The notes under the pieces: model-generated
The model's database searches: none
The model's input: the letters and a program-made list of their open reading frames with translations, nothing else
Told to the model about the DNA's origin: nothing
Translations under genes and position numbers: made by a program
Assembly: GCF_000169195.2 (NCBI RefSeq)
Contig: NC_016023.1
Location: 1,364,001-1,428,000, forward strand
Direction of reading: 5' to 3'
Source: Heyndrickxia coagulans 36D1
GTDB lineage: Bacteria > Bacillota > Bacilli > Bacillales > Bacillaceae_C
DNA: 64,000 nt
Part shown: in pieces, positions 57,038 through 64,000 of the stretch
How positions within the stretch are numbered: position 1 is the stretch's first letter
Layout of the letters: each line of letters starts with the position of its first letter

Positions 57038-58317
57038 GTCTTGAAAAAGCAAAAACCATCATATTGACGTTGCTCGTGCTTCTGAGCTTGTTGTTAACGT
57101 GGCTGATTTGGAACAACCAGCCGAATTATGACTTGCTCAACTTAAAAGATCTGGACAATATCGCGATTGCGAAGGAAAAAAAGGTGCCCGGCATCATCCT
57201 CCCTGACAAAATACTTTACCATGAGAATGACGGGACAACCGGCACGGTTCATGACGGGGAAATTTCACGGGTGATGAATCTGCTTCGAACATGGACATTT
57301 GATATGAGCAGCTCCCGCCTGTTGCAAAAAAAAGACCTGTATAATTTAATGTACGGAAAAAACAGAATTGAATTGGACTTTCCGGCCCCTGTCCCGTTCA
57401 GTGTCTATCAATCGGTCCTGAACTTTGCCAATAAAAAAGTGCCGGATGCCGATTTTGACCATATTGTTATCGAATTAAACAAGGGAACCAAAAACTTAAA
57501 CCATGTTTACTTTATTTCAACGGCGTCCAATAAAGTATATGAGGCAAGCACAGATCAAAAATCCATTCAGGTGTTCATCTCAAAACTGAACGACAACAAA
57601 TCTTTGTACAAGCCGTATACTGCCTTTGCCCTTTCCGGCCCGAGAAGAATCTACCTGCCTGCCGGAAATCCGGTGGTGAACCAGTACAAATATGCGACAA
57701 CCGATATTGAAATTGATAAATTTAAAAAAGCGCTGTTTGCCGATCCAAACTTTGTAAAGAAAGTGGCGGGGGAATATACAAATGGTATCAGCCTGTTGCG
57801 GACAGATGAATCCAATAAAGTCTTAACCTTCGTGAATCCAGGGGAAGACATCGGGTACAGCTCCGATCCGAACCATCTGCTGACGCGGGCCATTGATTTT
57901 ATTAACCAGCACAGCGGCTGGACGGACCAGTACCAGTATTTCGAAATCAATGAGCGGGAAAATGAAGTCACGTTCCGGCTTTTTAAAGACGGCTATCCTG
58001 TTTTTAACGATGACGGCATGGCGGAGATCCGGGAATACTTAGGCAAATCGGAAATTTACAAGTATGTCCGCCCGTATTTCAACCTGTCGCTCAACCTGCC
58101 GTTAAAACCGGCTGCTGTTAAACTCCCGCCGGCTCAGGATGTAATCGCCGGCTTGCAGACAAACTCTTCCGTTCAAATGAACAAGGTGAGAGATATTGCA
58201 GTCGGGTACCGTTTACAAAAAGACAGTGACGATATCCTTTCGCTGCAGCCGGCCTGGTATTATTGCGAAGACGGAATTTGGAAAATGGCAGGGGGGGATG
58301 AAGATGGACTGGAGTAA
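57034..58317 (+). CDS. walH: WalK regulatory protein WalH (YycH)
   Basis: Membrane-anchored extracytoplasmic modulator of WalK. The single N-terminal transmembrane helix is IILTLLVLLSLLLTWLIW (residues 9-26). The rest is an extracellular multi-domain YycH region. The ATG at 57034 overlaps the walK stop by four bases. 427 residues. Confidence 0.95.
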   Translation: MSLEKAKTIILTLLVLLSLLLTWLIWNNQPNYDLLNLKDLDNIAIAKEKKVPGIILPDKILYHENDGTTGTVHDGEISRVMNLLRTWTFDMSSSRLLQKKDLYNLMYGKNRIELDFPAPVPFSVYQSVLNFANKKVPDADFDHIVIELNKGTKNLNHVYFISTASNKVYEASTDQKSIQVFISKLNDNKSLYKPYTAFALSGPRRIYLPAGNPVVNQYKYATTDIEIDKFKKALFADPNFVKKVAGEYTNGISLLRTDESNKVLTFVNPGEDIGYSSDPNHLLTRAIDFINQHSGWTDQYQYFEINERENEVTFRLFKDGYPVFNDDGMAEIREYLGKSEIYKYVRPYFNLSLNLPLKPAAVKLPPAQDVIAGLQTNSSVQMNKVRDIAVGYRLQKDSDDILSLQPAWYYCEDGIWKMAGGDEDGLE

Positions 58318-59086
58318 AACAAAAACAATCTTTATTCTTGTTTTCTTGGTGCTTGATATTTACCTTTCCTGCCAGTTGTATTTCAAACATGTCAAAAATC
58401 AGTATGAAGTCATTGGCAGCCCGACAGCGGAACAAAGTTTAAAGGCTGCAAACATTACGTTCGTGAACCTGCCGAAAGGAAAGGCAAAACGGCCGTATAT
58501 CAGCGCGGAAGAAAAAGTATTTACCGCAAAAGACTTGAAAAAATTGAAAAACCAGCAGGCGGAAATCGTGAACGGGTATCAACTCAGTTCCGCTTTTGAT
58601 AAGCCGGTGAAATTGGGAACAAAAATCAAAACGGACCAGCTGGAGGCGGTTATTCAGGAAAATATGCTCTACGGCAGCCGCTATAAACTGTGGAACTATG
58701 ATAAAGACTTGAATCAGGCCGTCTTTTATGAGACATATAACGGAAAAATGATTTTTAATAATAAGAACGCGAAACTGACCGTGTATTTAAATGACCGGAA
58801 TGAAATCATTTCCTATGACCAGACGTATTTGACCAATATTAAAATCTACCGGGAAGAAGAAGAGACGCTGTCGGCGGTAAAGGCGGTGGAGGCCTTATAT
58901 AAGAAAGGAACGCTGAAACCGAACAGCAAAGTGACGAAGGCGGAACTCGGTTACTATACGAGGGTGCCCGAACTCCAGGTGCTTGTGCCGACATGGCATT
59001 TTACGGTAAAACACGGGAATGAAACAGAGCAATTATTTATCAATGCATTTGAAGGCCAGGTCAACGAAATGGAAAATGCACAATAA
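58304..59086 (+). CDS. walI: WalK regulatory protein WalI (YycI)
   Basis: Partner of WalH in controlling WalK. It starts [20 protein letters not shown], with one transmembrane helix, then a YycI extracellular domain. The start is the ATG at 58304, six bases after a G7 run, in a frame that overlaps the walH end. 260 residues (280 in B. subtilis). Confidence 0.95.
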   Translation: MDWSKTKTIFILVFLVLDIYLSCQLYFKHVKNQYEVIGSPTAEQSLKAANITFVNLPKGKAKRPYISAEEKVFTAKDLKKLKNQQAEIVNGYQLSSAFDKPVKLGTKIKTDQLEAVIQENMLYGSRYKLWNYDKDLNQAVFYETYNGKMIFNNKNAKLTVYLNDRNEIISYDQTYLTNIKIYREEEETLSAVKAVEALYKKGTLKPNSKVTKAELGYYTRVPELQVLVPTWHFTVKHGNETEQLFINAFEGQVNEMENAQ

Positions 59087-59102
59087 TTTTGGAGAGGATA
59101 CG

Positions 59103-59897
59103 ATGGGGATGCAATTTAGTGTACTTGCGAGCGGAAGCACGGGAAATGCGATCTATGTGGAGACGGAGCAGCATGCTTTTTTAGTGGATGCAGGTTTAAG
59201 CGGCAGGCAAATGGAACAACTTTTTGGGCAGATCGGCCGCAATATTGCCGATTTAAGCGGAATCCTTGTTACGCATGAACACAGTGACCATATTAAAGGA
59301 ATCGGAGTGCTGGCGCGGAAATACCAGCTCCCGGTTTATGCAAATGACAAAACATGGTCGGCGATGGAAGGCATGATTGGAGAGATTCCAACAGATTTGA
59401 AGTTTTCATTCGGGATGGAATCTGTCCAATCGTTCGGAAGCCTTGAGATTGAGTCGTTCGGCGTTTCCCACGATGCCGCCCAGCCGATGTTTTATATTTT
59501 TCATGAAGGCGGCAAAAAATTGGTCATCATTACGGATACGGGTTATGTCAGCGACCGGATGAAAGGAACGATTTCCAACGCGGATATTTTTGTTTTTGAA
59601 AGCAACCACGATGTGGAAATGCTCCGGATGGGAAGGTATCCATGGAGTGTCAAACAGCGCATTTTGAGCGATGTCGGGCATGTGTCGAATGAAGATGCTG
59701 CACTTGCGATGGGCGAAGTGATCGGGGACCGGACAAAACGAATATACCTTGCCCATTTAAGCAAAGATAACAATATGAAAGACCTCGCACGGCTGGCGGT
59801 TTCCCAAACGCTCCAGGAACAGGGCCTGGCTGTCGGTGAAACTTTTTCATTATATGATACGGACCCGAAAATTCCAACGGCCTTAACAGCTGTTTAA
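59103..59897 (+). CDS. walJ: Metallo-beta-lactamase fold protein WalJ (YycJ)
   Basis: MBL-fold phosphodiesterase/nuclease family. It has [16 protein letters not shown] at the start, the metal motif [12 protein letters not shown] and FESNHDVEM. 264 residues, as in B. subtilis. The ATG at 59103 follows GGAGAGG. The frame is open further upstream through walI but lacks a ribosome-binding site. Confidence 0.96.
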   Translation: MGMQFSVLASGSTGNAIYVETEQHAFLVDAGLSGRQMEQLFGQIGRNIADLSGILVTHEHSDHIKGIGVLARKYQLPVYANDKTWSAMEGMIGEIPTDLKFSFGMESVQSFGSLEIESFGVSHDAAQPMFYIFHEGGKKLVIITDTGYVSDRMKGTISNADIFVFESNHDVEMLRMGRYPWSVKQRILSDVGHVSNEDAALAMGEVIGDRTKRIYLAHLSKDNNMKDLARLAVSQTLQEQGLAVGETFSLYDTDPKIPTALTAV

Positions 59898-59932
59898 CCA
59901 GAGCAATCCGGTGGCAGAATCTGTCGCTGTGG

Positions 59933-59990
59933 GGCCCGCCGCCAACAACCGGCGCAGCGTTTAATCGGCAGGCGGGCCATATTTCTTTTT
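59933..59990 (+). terminator. walJ-distal hairpin
   Basis: GGCCCGCC and GGCGGGCC form an 8-bp stem with a 30-base loop, followed by ATATTTCTTTTT. Confidence 0.65.
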
Positions 59991-60114
59991 ATTTTGGCGC
60001 TTGATTTTTAGTAATTTTTAATTATCAGCCATTATAATGGAATCAGAACGGGCAAAAAAGAGCTCCTTCACCAAACTTCAATTTTCCTCATCAGTACAGA
60101 AAGGGTGGTGCGCA

Positions 60115-61377
60115 ATGGGATATTATGATGATCAGGACGGCCAACGGCGTGGAAAAGAAAACAGGCGGAGCGGCGGAAAATTTGGTTATTTTCTTTCCGG
60201 GCTGATTGGCGTGATTGTGGGGGCGCTTGTGGTAGCCCTTCTTTTTCCAAATATTTTTGGAAAAACGAACTCAGACTCTTCTGCGGTAGATTCAAATTCT
60301 GTGGCAAATACCAGCACGTCAACGGCAAAAACAACGAAAACCGTCTCGTTAAAGGTGACAACCGATATTACAAAAGCAGTGGAAAAGACGGAGAAAGCGG
60401 TTGTCGGCGTCTCAAACATTCAAAAACAAAGTATTTGGTCTGATGATATGTTTGGGCAGGACTCAAAATCTTCTTCCTCTTCTTCTCAGGAAGCCGGATC
60501 CGGTTCCGGGATTATTTACAAAAAAGCCGGTGATAAAGCTTATGTCGTCACCAATTACCATGTGATTGAAGGGGCAAATGCGCTGGAAGTGACCTTATCG
60601 AACGGGAAAAAGCTTTCTGCCAAACTTGTCGGCGGCGATAAATATACGGATCTGGCCGTTCTTCAAATAGACGGCAGCAATGTGACAACCGTTGCCCAAT
60701 TCGGTGATTCGGATGCATTAAAACTTGGAGAAACTGTCATTGCGATTGGCAACCCGCTTGGTGAAGAATTTGCCGGATCTGTCACAGAAGGGATTGTTTC
60801 CGGGTTGAACCGGACTGTTCCGGTGGATATCGATGAAGATGGAACGGAAGACTGGCAGGAAGAAGTCATTCAAACCGATGCTGCGATCAACCCCGGCAAC
60901 AGCGGTGGTGCTTTAGTCAATATTTCCGGCCAGGTTGTCGGGATTAACTCCATGAAGATTTCAAATGAGTCGGTTGAAGGCATTGGATTTTCGATTCCAA
61001 TTAATTCTGCAAAACCGGTCATCCATCAGTTGGAGACAAAAGGGAAAATTACCCGGCCGGCATTGGGTGTCGGGATTGTAAACGTCTCGGATATCTCGGC
61101 TTACCAACAGAAGGAAACGTTAAAATTGCCCGCCAATGTGACGACCGGCGTTGTGATCGGCTCTGTTGAAAACGGGTCCCCTGCAAGTAAAGCCGGTTTG
61201 AAAGAATTTGACGTCATTTACAAACTGGACGATCAAAAGATAGACAACACCGTGGAATTAAGGAAATTCCTGTATGAGCATAAACAGCCCGGTGATAAGG
61301 TGAAAGTGTCGGTATACCGGAACGGCCAGCCGAAAACATTCACATTAACGCTCGGGACCGCTTCGGGAAGCAATTAA
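60115..61377 (+). CDS. htrC: Trypsin-like serine protease HtrA (YycK/HtrC type)
   Basis: Membrane-anchored quality-control protease. The cytosolic N-terminus is followed by a transmembrane helix (residues 22-45). The catalytic triad is H in NYHVIEG, D in YTDLAVLQI and S in NPGNSGGALV. One C-terminal PDZ domain covers about 310-415. The start is the ATG at 60115 after GGGTGG, giving 420 residues. A TATAAT at 60033-60038 may belong to its own promoter. Confidence 0.94.
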   Translation: MGYYDDQDGQRRGKENRRSGGKFGYFLSGLIGVIVGALVVALLFPNIFGKTNSDSSAVDSNSVANTSTSTAKTTKTVSLKVTTDITKAVEKTEKAVVGVSNIQKQSIWSDDMFGQDSKSSSSSSQEAGSGSGIIYKKAGDKAYVVTNYHVIEGANALEVTLSNGKKLSAKLVGGDKYTDLAVLQIDGSNVTTVAQFGDSDALKLGETVIAIGNPLGEEFAGSVTEGIVSGLNRTVPVDIDEDGTEDWQEEVIQTDAAINPGNSGGALVNISGQVVGINSMKISNESVEGIGFSIPINSAKPVIHQLETKGKITRPALGVGIVNVSDISAYQQKETLKLPANVTTGVVIGSVENGSPASKAGLKEFDVIYKLDDQKIDNTVELRKFLYEHKQPGDKVKVSVYRNGQPKTFTLTLGTASGSN

Positions 61378-61385
61378 CAAACTGC

Positions 61386-61420
61386 GGAGGAAAGGCGGAA
61401 AGCTTTTCCTTCCTTTTTTT
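61386..61420 (+). terminator. Probable htrC terminator
   Basis: GGAGGAAAG and CTTTTCCTTCC pair imperfectly and T7 follows. Confidence 0.55.
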
Positions 61421-61607
61421 GCGGCATTCAGTTATCAACAGGGCAAAGCGTGCTGCGGACCGCAGCGGAAATGAACATTTTGTTGAAAAAAATTTTTGTA
61501 CGGGCGGATATTTGTGGAAATTGCTCGAAAAGAAGGTTATAAACAGGCTGTGAATAGCGAAAAATGGTGAAATATATCTTGTATGGAACGGTTATTCCTA
61601 CACAAAA

Positions 61608-61637
61608 TGTGGATAGTTTCTGTGGATATGTGGATAA
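61608..61637. other. DnaA-box cluster before rlmH
   Basis: TGTGGATAG (61608-61616), TGTGGATAT (61621-61629) and the perfect TGTGGATAA (61629-61637) lie in tandem on one strand, the last two sharing a base. It is 34 kb from oriC. Confidence 0.75.
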
Positions 61638-61675
61638 CTCTTGTCAATAGCTTGTGGGTAAGGTGGGTGTAAGTT

Positions 61676-62155
61676 GTGAATATCTCTATCGTTACAGTGG
61701 GAAAATTGAAAGAAAAGTATTTGAAGCAGGGCATTCAGGAATATTTAAAACGGCTTTCCGCTTACGCAAAAGTTGAAATCATCGAAGTAGCGGATGAAAA
61801 AGCGCCCGAAATGCTGAGTCCAGCGGAAATGGAGTTGGTAAAGCAGAAGGAAGGCGGGCGGATCCTTGCAAAAATCAGCCCGGACACCTATGTGATCAAC
61901 CTGGCGATAGACGGGAAAATGAAATCGTCAGAAGAACTGGCCGGTTCCCTCGACCGTCTGGCGACATACGGCAAAAGCAAAATTGCCTTTGTAATCGGCG
62001 GCAGCCTCGGCTTAAGCCAAGCCGTTCTCAAGCGCGGCAATGAAAGCCTCTCTTTTTCGAAAATGACCTTCCCCCACCAGCTCATGCGGCTCATTTTAGT
62101 CGAACAAATTTACCGCGCCTTCCGGATTATCCGGGGGGAACCGTATCATAAGTAG
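61676..62155 (+). CDS. rlmH: 23S rRNA pseudouridine-1915 N3-methyltransferase RlmH
   Basis: SPOUT methyltransferase acting on assembled ribosomes. The knot region [14 protein letters not shown] and the conserved C-terminus [20 protein letters not shown] plus RGEPYHK are seen. 159 residues, as in B. subtilis. Starts with GTG after AAGGTGG. Last core gene before the accessory end. Confidence 0.98.
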   Translation: MNISIVTVGKLKEKYLKQGIQEYLKRLSAYAKVEIIEVADEKAPEMLSPAEMELVKQKEGGRILAKISPDTYVINLAIDGKMKSSEELAGSLDRLATYGKSKIAFVIGGSLGLSQAVLKRGNESLSFSKMTFPHQLMRLILVEQIYRAFRIIRGEPYHK

Positions 62156-62213
62156 ATGAGGTTTTCTCAAATTTATAACAAAATAACAGTCCTCTCTTTT
62201 TTAGGAGGGGCTA

Positions 62214-62295
62214 TTTTATTGCGCATTATAAAATTAATAATTTTAAATCATTGCGCAATAAAATTGTTGACTCTTTATTTTTGTGCGCATATAAT
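62214..62295 (+). promoter_or_regulatory. Orphan promoter with palindromic operator-like repeats
   Basis: TTGACT (62267-62272) and TATAAT (62290-62295) with a 17-bp spacer form a strong sigma-A promoter. TGCGCA occurs three times (about 62219, 62252 and inside the spacer at 62284). The first two form a 12-bp inverted repeat, TTTTATTGCGCA with TGCGCAATAAAA. No gene of its own follows before the IS at 62418. Confidence 0.75.
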
Positions 62296-62417
62296 AAATG
62301 AACCCAAATTACGAAAGTGCAGCGATTTGATAGCTAAAATCCACACACGTGGAAGTAAATGTAAAATATGGAATCCAAATCTATAATTTCAGGTGGTTGA
62401 AGGTATACTTTCCCCCT

Positions 62418-63833
62418 CCCCACCTTTGCGGGCTTTTTAATTTCCAGTATTCAGTTCCTGTCTCTCAATCAATCATGCGCACACTTTGAATCATTTTCCG
62501 GAATGCCCATTTGTGGGCATATGTCTCACAAATGTTCAATGAGACCCTCCGGCTGTGAGACGTCAGCACGCCGGCCGAATAAATAAACTCTCTTCGAAAC
62601 CGCCTGATGGTATAGGACTTGAACGCAGCCGGGCAATGGTCCTTTTTAAAGATCTCGAATAAATTGTACGCCAGTAATTTAATCAGAAGATCCATATGAT
62701 TTGCCCCGAAAGAATCTGTTGGAATCTTGTCCATCGAAAAACCATATTTAGACTCTTTGATATAGTTTTCCAGACAGGCTCTCTGATTGTAAAATCTCCA
62801 AATATCCATAGGTTCCCAGTCCATCGTTGTCACAATGGCTTCATAATCCCAGAGAAAATCAAACAATTGAAGCTGGTCTTCCTCATACTTGTCAGCTTTT
62901 CGGATGACCGCAACTCTTCTTGGCTTTTCCCAGGAAGTTGCTTGGTAGTAGACTGTTTTTCCCTCTATAACAATCAGCTCATCATCAACATACCGGATCC
63001 ACGGAGAATTGTCGTTTTCAACATACTTTTTCAATCTTGATGTCCATTTCAGTTTGCCGGCGTAGTTAATCTTCTGCTGCTCCCAATAACTGTAAAAATT
63101 TTCTCCGCCAAATCCCTTGTCAAAACGGGCGTACCGGATAAGGTACTGAGCGGAAAGCAATCGATAGGTTTCCTCGGCAAATTCAATTCCGTTGTCAGCT
63201 GAATGGACGTTTCCCGGTCTTAGCACACCGTTTAAGCAAAGATGGGATTTTCCTTCAAAAACGAGAAGGGGGTGGTAGCTTTTTCTGCCCGGCTTATGGG
63301 GGTTCACCCCGATTTTCGCTCCCTCCTGGTTTCCATAAACCGTTTCGACACTTGAATCAAAGTCAAGAATGAGATCGGAATCCAGCCATGGTTCGATGAT
63401 GTCCATCACCCGTTCTTTGAATTCTATGGCAGCATCCTCGATTTTCTCCAACCTTAATAGATCCTTGCTTAAAAGCGTATAATGCGGGCATTTTCCTCCT
63501 AAGAAAGCACGAATCAAAGGGTCATTCTGGAGTGATTGAAAATGAAACATACGGGAGCAATCTGCCATCCAGCCCGCAATCAGATATACAAATATTTTAC
63601 TTAGAGGAAATTTGGCATTGTCTTTCTTTAAGCAATCAAACCCCCGGAAAGTCTGCTGGGTTTTCATCCGTTCCAGAAATTGCAGAAATGGGAGGATGCC
63701 ACTAAATTTTGTACTATTCTTTAAATTAAATTCATATTTAATTCTTGAGACAGGAATGATATAATTCACCTTAAAGGTGCCCCCTTTCTTGGTTATTGTT
63801 TTTTTTCAAAATCAATTATACCAAAGGATGGGG
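62418..63833 (-). mobile_element. IS1380-family insertion sequence
   Basis: One transposase gene lies between imperfect inverted ends, CCCCACCTTTG (62418-62428) and CAAAGGATGGGG (63822-63833). The ends were chosen by eye and no clear target duplication was found, so they are approximate. Confidence 0.7.
62465..63769 (-). CDS. IS1380-family transposase
   Basis: 434-residue DDE transposase. The first catalytic aspartate is in LILDFDSSVETVYGNQEGA and is followed by the family stretch GVNPHKPGRKSYHPLL. The second is in RYARFDKGFGGENFY. The glutamate region is FYNQRACLENYIKESKYGF, as in IS1380. It appears full length and uninterrupted, so possibly active. The GTG start at 63769 has only a poor ribosome-binding site. 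Confidence 0.92.
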   Translation of the reverse strand: MNYIIPVSRIKYEFNLKNSTKFSGILPFLQFLERMKTQQTFRGFDCLKKDNAKFPLSKIFVYLIAGWMADCSRMFHFQSLQNDPLIRAFLGGKCPHYTLLSKDLLRLEKIEDAAIEFKERVMDIIEPWLDSDLILDFDSSVETVYGNQEGAKIGVNPHKPGRKSYHPLLVFEGKSHLCLNGVLRPGNVHSADNGIEFAEETYRLLSAQYLIRYARFDKGFGGENFYSYWEQQKINYAGKLKWTSRLKKYVENDNSPWIRYVDDELIVIEGKTVYYQATSWEKPRRVAVIRKADKYEEDQLQLFDFLWDYEAIVTTMDWEPMDIWRFYNQRACLENYIKESKYGFSMDKIPTDSFGANHMDLLIKLLAYNLFEIFKKDHCPAAFKSYTIRRFRREFIYSAGVLTSHSRRVSLNICETYAHKWAFRKMIQSVRMID

Positions 63834-64000
63834 CACTTTTTTATTTTAAATTACTATTTTACTTTCGTAATCTGGGATGATGTAATAAAAGTTGAGGCAG
63901 TTTTGCGAGAGTTTACGGAAGGCAAGGAGTCTCTGTTTACTAAGAAAGAGCAAGAAGAGCTTGGTTTGACAGACGAAAATTTAGAGATAGAACAGATTTA
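63828..64000 (+). CDS. Partial reading frame after the IS, unknown product
   Basis: An open frame of 57 codons runs off the window, and the ATG lies in the IS end itself. The translation (FVIWDDVIKVEAVLREF, FTKKEQEELGL, TDENLEIEQI) is charged and looks like real protein, but I do not recognise it. Its codons are more AT-rich than those of the core genes. It may be the 3' part of a gene split by the IS. Confidence 0.4.
   Translation, partial: MGHFFILNYYFTFVIWDDVIKVEAVLREFTEGKESLFTKKEQEELGLTDENLEIEQI

Overview
The window spans the replication origin of a low-to-medium G+C, spore-forming Bacillota chromosome, printed in reverse of the usual dnaA-first orientation. Gene content and order (rpmH-rnpA-yidC-jag-mnmE-mnmG-rsmG-noc-soj-spo0J on one side, dnaA-dnaN-yaaA-recF-remB-gyrB-gyrA-rrn on the other) are those of the Bacillus group. 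Sporulation genes (csfB, yyaC, abrB, yidC/spoIIIJ) confirm an endospore former. The coding sequence looks close to 47% G+C by eye, with many CCG and GCC codons. Together with the gene order this suggests Heyndrickxia (Bacillus) coagulans or a close relative; the species call is inference.

Left arm, 1-25.8 kb, almost all on the minus strand and co-directional with a fork leaving oriC leftward. It holds metS (3' end cut by the window), abrB (plus strand), the rsmI-yazA-yabB-yabA-ricT-holB-yaaR-darA-tmk-yaaO block, csfB, an uninterrupted array of 52-bp palindromic tandem repeats, and one rRNA operon (16S-tRNA-Ile-tRNA-Ala-23S-5S, with two promoters). Then come an HD-GYP-like gene, gyrA, gyrB, remB, recF, yaaA, dnaN and dnaA. 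Compared with Bacillus subtilis, everything between rrnO and rrnA (guaB to bofA) is absent here, as if the two operons had been merged, and xpaC-yaaN are missing between csfB and yaaO.

Origin, 25.8-28.0 kb. DnaA boxes upstream of dnaA and a conserved unwinding element with DnaA-trios between dnaA and dnaN form a bipartite oriC. Three parS sites (in spo0J, before ssbA, in walK) serve the Soj/Spo0J/Noc segregation and nucleoid-occlusion genes.

Right arm, 28-62 kb, almost all plus strand. It contains rpmH to spo0J, a DUF554 membrane protein, yyaC, an MscS channel, DUF951 and ychF. A complete FMN-riboswitch riboflavin operon (ribD-ribE-ribBA-ribH) sits between ychF and rpsF, which is not its place in B. 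subtilis. Next are rpsF-ssbA-rpsR, yybS-gdpP-rplI, dnaC, purA (with a PurBox), tRNA-Asp and tRNA-Phe, the walRKHIJ-htrA cell-wall signalling operon and rlmH.

The last 1.8 kb is accessory: an orphan promoter with palindromic operator-like repeats, an IS1380-type element and the start of an AT-rich reading frame that runs off the window. The strongest candidates for something undescribed are the 52-bp hairpin array beside the rRNA operon, the inverted-repeat element between mnmE and mnmG with a short relative inside the rRNA operon, and the IS-split accessory locus.
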